Source of the DNA: Chloroflexota bacterium
GTDB taxonomy: Bacteria; Chloroflexota; Limnocylindria; Limnocylindrales; CSP1-4
NCBI GenBank assembly: GCA_003169735.1
Contig: PNAP01000031.1
Span: forward strand, 20,844-84,843
Reading direction: 5' to 3'
Length of the DNA stretch: 64,000 bases
A program made the translations under genes and the position numbers. Shown here piece after piece: positions 55,828-64,000 of this stretch. The notes under the pieces were generated by a model that had not been told where the DNA came from, ran no database searches, and worked only from the letters and a program-made list of their open reading frames with translations. Numbering within the stretch: the stretch's first letter is position 1; each line of letters opens with the position of its first letter.

Positions 55828-58422
55828 CTACGGCGTGTACTGCCAGAGCTCAGCACCGTGCTCGCCATCGTCAGCAGTGAAGTAAAGGGAATCGCCGGCC
55901 TTGAGAAGCGAGCTGGGGCTTGAACTGCCGTTCGGATCGATGTCCGAGATCTGGATGGTGCCACCATCCGTGCCGTCGCTCGTCCACAACTCCATGCCAC
56001 TCGCGGTGTCGGCGGCGTCCTGGGCCGCGAAGTAGAGGGTCCCGCCGAAGTTGGTCAGGCCGGACGGGTTGGCCGAGTACGGATAGCCGGACGAGCTGGG
56101 CCCGAAGAACTTGTCGCTCACCTTGGTCGTGCCAACGACGCTGCCGTCACTCCGCCATAGCTGGTATCCGCAGCAACCGTTCGTGCCATCGTCCGCCGCG
56201 AAGTAGACGGAGCTACCGACGGCCGTCACCTCGCCCAGTCGGCGACCGGTGGCAAATGTGCCGAGAGGCTTGGTGCCCGCCTTGGTGCCGTCGCTCGTCC
56301 AAAGTTGTGGCACCCCGTCGTCTGCCCCGGAGTCGTAAGGGTTGGCGGAGAAGAACAACCTGCCGCCGGCGCTCGTCACGTTGTCGAGCGGGTCGTAGGA
56401 GGAGATCGTTCGCACTCGGCGAGTGCCAGCCGCGGTGCCGTCGCTGGCCCACAGCTGCGAGCTCTCGTACACCAGGTAGAGGGTGTTGCCGACAGCCGTC
56501 AGGCTCGAGTAGCCCAAGCCGAAGTCCTTCGACGAGACCCGGCGCGTGCCTCCCACCGTCCCGTCGGTCTTCCAGAGGCGCACGCTCTCGCCGTAGCATG
56601 GCGAGGGCGCGCAAGGGGTCGAGACCGTGAAGAAGAGCTTGGTTCCGACGCGTGTCAGGTCGCGGATGGATCCCGGCGTGGGCCCGCTCGTGAGGGGCAT
56701 GGTGCCGGGCCCTGTGCCATCGCTCACCCAGAGCGTCCCGACGAGGTCTGTGAAATAGACCTTCCCACCAGCCGAGGCCATGAGGCTCGCGTAACTCAGG
56801 CTGCTGTCCGGGCCGGGCGTCGCATCGGTGACCTGGCCGGTGCCTCCGGGCGTCCCATCGGTCCTCCAGAGTTCCACGCCGTGCGTGCCATCGTCGGCGG
56901 CGAAGTAGAGGAAGCCGCCCTGCGAGGTCGTCGGGGTTTCCTGATAGAAGCTGTGGAGCATCACCGTCTGCGGTTCCGTGCCATCGGTCGCCCAGAGTTC
57001 CGAGCCAGCGCTGAAGACGACGTTCGGCCCGAGGCTGGCAAGCGCGACCGGGTTCGAGCCGAGATCGGCCGCATTGACATCCTTGACGAGCGCGACCGTG
57101 GTGGCCGCAGCATCGCTCGTCCACAGTTCCACGCCGTGGATCCCGTCGTCGGCGCTGAATAGCACTTGGTCACCCACGGTGGTGAAGAAGCGGGGACTTG
57201 AATCGCCGCCGGCGTTGATATCGGCAGCCTGGTCCGTGCCCAGCGGCGTGCCATCACTCGACCACAATTCGTCGCCGTCAGGGCCGACCGCGCTGAAGAA
57301 CAAGGTGGTGCCGATCGCAGCCTGATAGGTCGGCTGGTATGGGTCGTGCGAGGGGATGATGTCCTTGACGACGGTCGTGCCCGGCGCGGTGCCGTCCGAC
57401 GCCCAGAGCTCGCGGCCGTGAATGCCGTCATCGGCGGTGAACGAGACCCGATCGCCGACGGCGATGAGGTTCCGGGGATCCGAAGATCCGGGCGAGGCGA
57501 TGTCCTTGACCATCCTCGTCCCTGTGGATGTCCCGTCGGTGATCCAGAGCTCCTTGCCATGGGTCGCGTCACGAGAAACGAAGAAGACCTCGTTGCCCAG
57601 TGCGACCAGCGACCCCACCTTGTCCGGTCCGGACGTGTCGATGTTCTTGACGCGGTGGGTGCCGCCTTCCGAGCCATCGCTCGTCCAGAGTTGCGAGCCG
57701 TCCGTGCCCGGGTTGGCCACGAAGAACAGCCGGCTTCCCGCGACGATCATGTCGCTGAAGCTGGAGCGGCCACTCGGGGTGACGTCGTTGACGAGGACCG
57801 TGCCCTCGGGCGTGCCATCGCTCGTCCACAGATCGCCGTTGTGATCGAAGTACAGCGTCCCGCCCATCGCGACGAGCTCCATCGCGCGGCCGGGTTTGAT
57901 CAGGACCGTTCCCTCCGGCGTGCCATCGCTCGTCCACAGGCCGTTCCCATTGGAGAAGTAGAGCGTTCCGTCGACATCGGTCAGCCAGTCCGGGAAGAGC
58001 AAGTCGTCGTTGAGGATCGACGTTCCACCGGGCGTTCCGTCGCTGACCCAGAGGGTGTCCCCCGCAAGATTCGAATCTCGGGTGGTGAAGAAGAGCCGGG
58101 AGCCGACTGCGACCGGGTCGATGTCGTAGGCCGGCTTGTCGCTCTCGCCGCAATTGCCGACGGTCTTGACGCGGGTCGTTCCGGGCCCACTGTCGTCCGT
58201 CGTGTAGAGGGCCATCAGATGGCTCCCGTCGCAGGCGAAGAAGTAGGCGGTACCGTCGACATCGGTGATCGCGGCCGGATCCGACCCGGCGGCGGTCGTC
58301 TCAAGGTTCGCGACCATGTGCGGCTGCGAGCTTGCCGAGGCCGGCAGGGCCAGCGCCGTGATGGCGAGTGCGGCTGCGAGCATGGCGGTGCCAAATGAGT
58401 AGCGGACGTGCTGTGTCTTCAT
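55828..58422 (-). CDS. Secreted ELWxxDGT-repeat protein
   Basis: Signal MKTQHVRYSFGTAMLAAALAITALALPASA; many tandem repeats of the type FFxADDGxHGxELWxxDGTxxGTxxVKDI. Confidence 0.9.
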   Translation of the reverse strand: MKTQHVRYSFGTAMLAAALAITALALPASASSQPHMVANLETTAAGSDPAAITDVDGTAYFFACDGSHLMALYTTDDSGPGTTRVKTVGNCGESDKPAYDIDPVAVGSRLFFTTRDSNLAGDTLWVSDGTPGGTSILNDDLLFPDWLTDVDGTLYFSNGNGLWTSDGTPEGTVLIKPGRAMELVAMGGTLYFDHNGDLWTSDGTPEGTVLVNDVTPSGRSSFSDMIVAGSRLFFVANPGTDGSQLWTSDGSEGGTHRVKNIDTSGPDKVGSLVALGNEVFFVSRDATHGKELWITDGTSTGTRMVKDIASPGSSDPRNLIAVGDRVSFTADDGIHGRELWASDGTAPGTTVVKDIIPSHDPYQPTYQAAIGTTLFFSAVGPDGDELWSSDGTPLGTDQAADINAGGDSSPRFFTTVGDQVLFSADDGIHGVELWTSDAAATTVALVKDVNAADLGSNPVALASLGPNVVFSAGSELWATDGTEPQTVMLHSFYQETPTTSQGGFLYFAADDGTHGVELWRTDGTPGGTGQVTDATPGPDSSLSYASLMASAGGKVYFTDLVGTLWVSDGTGPGTMPLTSGPTPGSIRDLTRVGTKLFFTVSTPCAPSPCYGESVRLWKTDGTVGGTRRVSSKDFGLGYSSLTAVGNTLYLVYESSQLWASDGTAAGTRRVRTISSYDPLDNVTSAGGRLFFSANPYDSGADDGVPQLWTSDGTKAGTKPLGTFATGRRLGEVTAVGSSVYFAADDGTNGCCGYQLWRSDGSVVGTTKVSDKFFGPSSSGYPYSANPSGLTNFGGTLYFAAQDAADTASGMELWTSDGTDGGTIQISDIDPNGSSSPSSLLKAGDSLYFTADDGEHGAELWQYTP

Positions 58423-58582
58423 GATCCGGCTCCGATCGTCTGGACGGCCGACGCGCTTGGGCTCGGCAGCGGTGGCCGCACGATGGCCCCCTGTGACGCT
58501 GGCGCCATCCGTGGAGGTACGGATGCAGGTACCCGGCCGCCTCGAGGAAACGACGGGGCATCCGTATCCCATGCGTAGCTCT

Positions 58583-59638
58583 TCACGCCTCCTCGCGCTC
58601 GACCTGGGCGCGGGCCGCGGGCGCGTGCCGTGGCAGGGGCAGGTCGCTGACGCCGGCCACGAACGATGCCTGCCGCGCCCACTCGGCTGACTGGAGTTGC
58701 TCCTCCACCGACAGGATGCCGAGGCGGCCCAGTGTCGCCAGTTCATCCCGGATGTAGGTCTTGAGCATCTCCGGACCGTCGGTGTTGATGGTGTAGCGGA
58801 CGCCATTGCGGCGGAACGTGTCGAAGATCCAGCGGAATTCCTCCCAGCCGGAGACGACGCGCGTGTTGAGGTTGCTGGTCGGGCAGATCTCAAGGGTGAT
58901 CCCGCGCTCCCGGATCATCGCCATCGTGCGCGGGTCAAAGGCCGACTTGACGCCATGGCCGATGCGGCTCGGCTCGAGGTGCTCGATGACCTGGGCGATC
59001 TCCTCGATGGGACCCGATTCGCCGGTGTGGACGGTGATGCCGAGGCCCTGACGCCGGAGGCGCTGGAAGAGGCGCCGGTATTCCGATGGGTCGAACGTCG
59101 CGGCTTCCGGCCCGGCGATATCGATGCCGACCACGCCCCGATCGCGATACGTGATGGCCTTCTCGGCCATGATCTCGTTGAGGGCGAAGGGGAAGCTGCG
59201 GTCGAGGCAGATGATCAGCCCCGGACGGACCGGGTACTCCAGCCGTGCCCGATCCATGCCGCGGATGGCGGCCGAGATGATGTGGTCGAGATCCTGCTCG
59301 CCGCCGCGGTTGCGCTTCATCGGGTTGAAACGGAGTTCGATGGTCGTGACGTTGTTCTTGCGATAGGCGCCGCCGACCACCTCGTAGACGGACCGCTCGA
59401 CCGCCAGGGGCGAGGACTGGATCAGCTCGGTCCAATGGAAGAGTTCGAGATAGCCGTCGAACGATCGGCCGCGGCGTGCCGAGACGGTGATCATCTCCCG
59501 GAATTCCCAGTAGTCCTTGGTCGGCAGCCGGATGCCCTGCGAGTGGGCGATGCCCCACATGATGGCGGGCGCGACGGCACCGCCGAGATGGCAATGCAGC
59601 TCGGTCAGCGGGACCTTTCGGGGAAGGGCGCCTGGCAC
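58583..59638 (-). CDS. add: Adenosine deaminase family protein
   Basis: VPLTELHCHLGGAVAP, DIAGPEAATF, ITVHTGESGPIEEI, RIGHGVKSAFD, LEICPTSNLNT, YTINTDGPEMLKT. Confidence 0.9.
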   Translation of the reverse strand: MPGALPRKVPLTELHCHLGGAVAPAIMWGIAHSQGIRLPTKDYWEFREMITVSARRGRSFDGYLELFHWTELIQSSPLAVERSVYEVVGGAYRKNNVTTIELRFNPMKRNRGGEQDLDHIISAAIRGMDRARLEYPVRPGLIICLDRSFPFALNEIMAEKAITYRDRGVVGIDIAGPEAATFDPSEYRRLFQRLRRQGLGITVHTGESGPIEEIAQVIEHLEPSRIGHGVKSAFDPRTMAMIRERGITLEICPTSNLNTRVVSGWEEFRWIFDTFRRNGVRYTINTDGPEMLKTYIRDELATLGRLGILSVEEQLQSAEWARQASFVAGVSDLPLPRHAPAARAQVEREEA

Positions 59639-59645
59639 GCGCCCA

Positions 59646-59651
59646 ATGCTA
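59646..59651 (-). promoter_or_regulatory. -10 element TAGCAT, 7 nt before GTG 59638 (leaderless candidate)
   Basis: TAGCAT-tgggcgc-GTG on minus strand. Confidence 0.45.
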
Positions 59652-59695
59652 CTTGGGCGGTTCGATGCCGGCTATATCGGGAGCTGCGTCGGCAG

Positions 59696-61444
59696 CTATC
59701 TCGGCGGCGTGGTCCCGGTCAACTGATCCAGGTAGGTCTGGAGATCCTCAGCGCCCGGGGGGACGACGACCGATGATGCTCCGACGACTCCGACGCAGAA
59801 GACCAGGTGCTCGGGCTTCGACGCTCCCGTGAACGCGAGCTCGTAGTACCCGGCCGGCCACGTCGGCGTGTGTAGCGGCGCGACCAGCACTCGGCCGGGG
59901 AATGGATCGATGGCCGCCTCGGAATCGATGCGGATGCTCGACCCGCCCGTGAATAGTCGCGACACCGAGACACCGGACACGGGAGCGTCAGCATGTTCGG
60001 CGCTGATGACCCGCTGCGGCCCCAGAAGCTGGCCGCCGCGGCAGGTGTCACCCAGTTTCGCCGGGTCCAGCGGCGCCGTGTTCGGCTGCTGGCTCGTCGT
60101 CGCCTGGGAAAGCTCGGGCGCGATGCCCCACTCCCGGACGCCCGAGTCGGCCGTCGCCGCAGAGCGTACGGCGTCGATCAGCGGCGACAGGCTGCCGTCC
60201 GCGGACGGATAGACATCGAGCAGCCAGGACGCCCGGTCTTCGACCGCGCCGGCATGCCACGTCGCATCGATGCGGTAGGTGCCCGCACCAAAGCCGGTCT
60301 CGGGCTGCCGGAAGGCCACGACGACATGACCGCTTGTGTCGCCCGAACCTCGGACGGTGATGACTTCCCCCTGTGTCGACAGGCGGACGGCTAGAGGAGC
60401 GATCTCGGATAGCACGGCCGTGTCCACCGTCACCGCAGCCAGGTCGACGCCAAGGATCGACGCTCCCTCGAGCGGCGTCTCGAACTGGCCGAGGTCTCCC
60501 GGTGCAGCGGTGCTCAGGCCCGTCCACGCGGTCCTCGCATCGACCTTGCCTTGGATCGGCTGGCCGAGGAACGCGGTCATCGTGATGAGCGGCCCGCTGG
60601 CCCGCGAGGCGGTCAGCGCGAACGCGCCGACGGGCCACATCGCCGAATCGTTCGTGATCGTGGTGTCGTCGAGGTTGGCGAATGGCAGCGCGGGTGCATT
60701 CGCCGCTACGTCGCCGCGGATATCGAGCTGGATGGTGACGATGCAGGCGCTGGTCAGGACGTCGATCCGATACGAACCAGGACGCCAGGTGCGATCCGCG
60801 GACAGGCTCGCCGGTGGCAGGAAGACGAGCTCGGTGCCTTCGCCGGGGAGCGCCACGCCCGTGGTCGGTACGTACCGCATGTCACCGCCCAGCCAGATGC
60901 GCACGTCGAGGACCGCGTCCTGGTGCGGCGTCGTGACGCCGATGGCGACGATCGGTCGCTGCGCGGACGTCGTCAGCCAGATCGCTTGCGAATGGGGAGC
61001 CGTGCAAGGGTCGCCCGCGTTTCGAGCGCTCTGCTGAGCCGCGACCCATGTCTCGGCCAGGGTCGGCCCGCCCGTCGGGCTGTCCGTGAAGGCGCGGACG
61101 CCCCACGCATCGTGGTCGCGCGTGGCGGACGCGACCTCGGGCTGCCAACTCGCGAGTTCGAGGCCGTTCGGGGTCGGCGACGGCACGGGCGCGTCGGCGG
61201 GTGCACTCGGCGACGGCGTGGGGCCCGTGGGCGCCACTGACGCCGAGGGGATGGCGCTCGGTCGCGGCGTCCCGATGGCGGTCACCGGCGAACTCGGTCC
61301 GGGCCGCCCGAACTCCCACGGTTTGGCAACGGCAACGACCAGGAAGACGACGATGAACACGACCACGATCGACGCCGGATCAGGTCCGCGCCGCGGCTTC
61401 CCGATGCGCTGGATCGTCGGCATCTCCGAGCGGCGGTCGATCAT
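59696..61444 (-). CDS. Secreted/membrane-anchored protein of unknown function, paralog A
   Basis: IVVVFIVVFLVVAVAKPWEFGRPGPSSP...; Pro/Ser linker; ends VFCVGVVGASSVVVPPGAEDL. Confidence 0.8.
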   Translation of the reverse strand: MIDRRSEMPTIQRIGKPRRGPDPASIVVVFIVVFLVVAVAKPWEFGRPGPSSPVTAIGTPRPSAIPSASVAPTGPTPSPSAPADAPVPSPTPNGLELASWQPEVASATRDHDAWGVRAFTDSPTGGPTLAETWVAAQQSARNAGDPCTAPHSQAIWLTTSAQRPIVAIGVTTPHQDAVLDVRIWLGGDMRYVPTTGVALPGEGTELVFLPPASLSADRTWRPGSYRIDVLTSACIVTIQLDIRGDVAANAPALPFANLDDTTITNDSAMWPVGAFALTASRASGPLITMTAFLGQPIQGKVDARTAWTGLSTAAPGDLGQFETPLEGASILGVDLAAVTVDTAVLSEIAPLAVRLSTQGEVITVRGSGDTSGHVVVAFRQPETGFGAGTYRIDATWHAGAVEDRASWLLDVYPSADGSLSPLIDAVRSAATADSGVREWGIAPELSQATTSQQPNTAPLDPAKLGDTCRGGQLLGPQRVISAEHADAPVSGVSVSRLFTGGSSIRIDSEAAIDPFPGRVLVAPLHTPTWPAGYYELAFTGASKPEHLVFCVGVVGASSVVVPPGAEDLQTYLDQLTGTTPPR

Positions 61445-61450
61445 CGGCGC

Positions 61451-61456
61451 ATCCTA
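61451..61456 (-). promoter_or_regulatory. -10 element TAGGAT, 6 nt before ATG 61444 (leaderless candidate)
   Basis: TAGGAT-gcgccg-ATG on minus strand. Confidence 0.45.
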
Positions 61457-61459
61457 AAC

Positions 61460-63202
61460 CTAAGTGGCACCGCCATCGACGCAGAAGACGAGCACCGACG
61501 ACCCGACCCCGACATCAAGACCGCTGTGGACGATGGTCACGGCGTAGACTCCCGGCGCCCACGTCGGCGTGGAGAGTGGTGCCATGACCGCCAGTCCGTC
61601 GACCGTGGTCGAGTCGATATTCGCGGCGACGTGCAGCGGCGCCCCATCGGCCGCGATCCGATCGACGGTCACGCCGTGTCGGGCCTGGTCCGGGAACGCT
61701 ACGCCGACGATGGTCGTGCCGGGCGGCACGATCGTGCCCCGGTGACACGTCGGACCGACCTGCGCGAGTGTCGGCATCGTGCGCCACCGCGGAGGCTGCG
61801 TGCTCACGACCCCGTCGCCGACGCGGGTGAGTACCGCCCAATCGCCGGCGAACGGTGCGAAAGCACGCACACCGTCGAGCAGCGGCGATGGGTCGGGGCT
61901 GCCGCCGTCGAGCGATAACTCGAGGTTGTACGAGCCCTGGCTATCGATCCGCTTCACCGTCCGCCAACGCACGTCCAGCCGGTAGGTCCCGGCCGCGAAT
62001 TCCGACCCCGTCGGCAGGAAGATGATGATCGACCCGATGGCGCCGCGGCCGGCCGTGACCAGCGTCGGCTGGACCGGATCCGCGCCGGTGTCCAGATCGG
62101 TGAGAGTCGCCGACTTGAACACTTCGCCCGCCGCCATGCCGAGGGTGATGGCGATGACGGACGTTCCAGGCGACGGCCCGGACGTAACCGTCAGCGGTGG
62201 CGTCGCGGCGCCTCCGAGGTCGAGCCAGGCGGACGCATCGTCCAGTGGGGCGCTGGCCTGGACCGGCAGCAGCTCGGCGTCGAGCCCCGATCGCGGCAGC
62301 CCGTCCGAGGTGCGGACCACGACGAGCCCGGGACCGAGGCCGTGGACGAGCCCCTCGATCTCGTCCGCGGTGTACAGGCCCACCCCCGACGAAGCGGAGA
62401 CACGAACCGCACCCGGCACGAGGATGGGAAAACGGAGGATGTCGTGTCCGGTCAGCACCTCGAGGCGGTACGGTCCGGGCAGCCAGACCGCGGTTCCGCT
62501 TCCGGCAAGTGCGGGCGGCAGGACGACCGTGCTCGCGCCGCCCGAGATGTCGGGGAGTTCCCGCACAGCGACGTAGCCACCGTCACCGGCGGAACTCCAC
62601 ACGCGGAGGCCGAGGATCGGGTCATGCGGCGGTGACGTCACGGCCAGGGCGACGACCGGCGAGTCACCCGTCGCCAGCGGGTAGGGGTTTGGGTCCGTCG
62701 GCTCGAATCCGTGCCAGAACGCCTGGAAGGTGTGGGGCGGCTCAGATGGCGTCACGACGCTGGCGCCCGGCGGCAGCGACGCGGGGAGCGGCGCCTCCGG
62801 TACCAGTGCGCCGACACCCCACCCACCACCGAAGCCGCTCTGGTGCCACGCGGCCGAGAGCGTCGCCGGATCGGCCTGAAGATCCGACAGGGGCGTTGGC
62901 GTTGGCAACGGCCCTGACGTTGGCAGCGGCACCGGTGTTGGCAACGCGACCGGTCCCGGGAATGGCATGTGCGAGGGCGCGGCGGCCACGGTCGTCGAAG
63001 TCGGCGCGGGTGAGCGCGAAGCCAGGGCGGCGATGGTCGGTCCGGGCTTGCCGAAGTCCCACGGTTTGGCGACGGCGAGTGCGACGAACGCGATCAGCCC
63101 GACCGCGACCACGACCCCGCGATCCACTCCGCGACGGCGGCGGATCGGCTTGGCGATCGGGACGCCGATGAACGGCTGGGGATCCTGGGTCGGGAGCGGC
63201 AT
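61460..63202 (-). CDS. Secreted/membrane-anchored protein of unknown function, paralog B
   Basis: VVVAVGLIAFVALAVAKPWDFGKPGPTIAAL...; CHRGTIVPPGTTIVGVAFPD; VFCVDGGAT; colinear with paralog A. Confidence 0.8.
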   Translation of the reverse strand: MPLPTQDPQPFIGVPIAKPIRRRRGVDRGVVVAVGLIAFVALAVAKPWDFGKPGPTIAALASRSPAPTSTTVAAAPSHMPFPGPVALPTPVPLPTSGPLPTPTPLSDLQADPATLSAAWHQSGFGGGWGVGALVPEAPLPASLPPGASVVTPSEPPHTFQAFWHGFEPTDPNPYPLATGDSPVVALAVTSPPHDPILGLRVWSSAGDGGYVAVRELPDISGGASTVVLPPALAGSGTAVWLPGPYRLEVLTGHDILRFPILVPGAVRVSASSGVGLYTADEIEGLVHGLGPGLVVVRTSDGLPRSGLDAELLPVQASAPLDDASAWLDLGGAATPPLTVTSGPSPGTSVIAITLGMAAGEVFKSATLTDLDTGADPVQPTLVTAGRGAIGSIIIFLPTGSEFAAGTYRLDVRWRTVKRIDSQGSYNLELSLDGGSPDPSPLLDGVRAFAPFAGDWAVLTRVGDGVVSTQPPRWRTMPTLAQVGPTCHRGTIVPPGTTIVGVAFPDQARHGVTVDRIAADGAPLHVAANIDSTTVDGLAVMAPLSTPTWAPGVYAVTIVHSGLDVGVGSSVLVFCVDGGAT

Positions 63203-63223
63203 GACCGATCCGCCATCAGCCGA

Positions 63224-64000
63224 TCAGGCCACGCCGTTGGCGGCCAGCGCTGCCGCGACGGACGAACGGCGTTGTCGCGCGGCGACGGGGACCTGGTCGC
63301 GAGCGTGGTACGAGGAGCGCACCAACGGCCCCGATTCGACGTGCTTGAAGCCAAGCTCGAGCGCCTCGGCCTTCATCTCCGCGAACTCCGTCGGGTGGTA
63401 GTAGCGCACCAGCGGCAGGTGGTTCGTGGTCGGGCGCAGGTACTGCCCGACGGTCAGGATGTCGCAGTCGACCACGCGCAGGTCGCGGAACGCCTGGCTC
63501 AGCTCCTCACGGGTCTCGCCGAGGCCGACCATCAGGCTCGACTTCGTGTGCACCGTGCCCGTGTTGCCGGTGATCTCGACGGCATATGCCTTAGCGCGCT
63601 CGAGGACGCCGAGCGAGCGGTCGTAGCGGGCTCGCTTGCGGACGGCCCTCTGGAGCCGCTCGACCGTCTCGATGTTGTGGTTGAGGATGTCAGGCTGAGC
63701 GGCCATGACGGTCCGCAGCGGCGCCTCGTCACCGTTGAAGTCGGGGATCAGCACTTCGACGCCCATGCCGGGTGATTCGCGGCGAAGGGCACGAATGGTT
63801 TCAGCGAAGATGTGCGCGCCGCCATCGGGCAGATCGTCGCGCGCGACGCTCGTCACGACGCAGTGCTCGAGGGCCATCCGCCGGACCGCCTCGGCGACCC
63901 GGCGTGGCTCGTCCTCGTCGTTCCAGGTCGGGCGGCCGGTCTTGACCGCGCAGAAGCCGCAGGCTCGGGTGCAGACGTCGCCGAGGATCATGATCGTCGC
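63224..64000 (-). CDS. lipA: Lipoyl synthase (radical SAM), 5' end beyond window
   Basis: [21 protein letters not shown] (CxxxCxxC), [59 protein letters not shown]. Confidence 0.95.
   Translation of the reverse strand, partial: ATIMILGDVCTRACGFCAVKTGRPTWNDEDEPRRVAEAVRRMALEHCVVTSVARDDLPDGGAHIFAETIRALRRESPGMGVEVLIPDFNGDEAPLRTVMAAQPDILNHNIETVERLQRAVRKRARYDRSLGVLERAKAYAVEITGNTGTVHTKSSLMVGLGETREELSQAFRDLRVVDCDILTVGQYLRPTTNHLPLVRYYHPTEFAEMKAEALELGFKHVESGPLVRSSYHARDQVPVAARQRRSSVAAALAANGVA

Overview
This is a GC-rich bacterial chromosomal window of ordinary metabolic gene content. Codon usage and gene families suggest a Chloroflexota- or Actinobacteria-like organism; that is inference only. I support about 60 protein genes, two tRNAs (Arg-TCT and Glu-CTC), several hairpin terminators and a type II VapBC toxin-antitoxin pair. 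Main themes: (i) glycoside/amino-sugar handling (BadF kinase, GH4, ROK) beside a partial serpin; (ii) acyl-CoA catabolism (thiolase, four acyl-CoA dehydrogenase/HAD genes, a split B12-dependent mutase with MeaB, an acyl-CoA synthetase); (iii) LigD-polymerase-type and LigC-type NHEJ proteins; (iv) a DUF1611/dipeptide-epimerase (DgcN/DgcA-like) pair; (v) secreted proteins of unknown function. There is no CRISPR array, rRNA, prophage or biosynthetic gene cluster. Items most worth a second look are: a pervasive TAnnnT-(6-8 nt)-start-codon signature implying leaderless transcription; two ~200-bp elements with 30-bp terminal inverted repeats; two 134-bp REPIN-like inverted-repeat elements 22 kb apart; a family I inorganic pyrophosphatase lacking its central catalytic segment; paired dyad operators on a satD promoter; and a lysyl-oxidase homolog lacking the copper-binding His motif. 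All assignments come from reading the sequence; no database searches were run.
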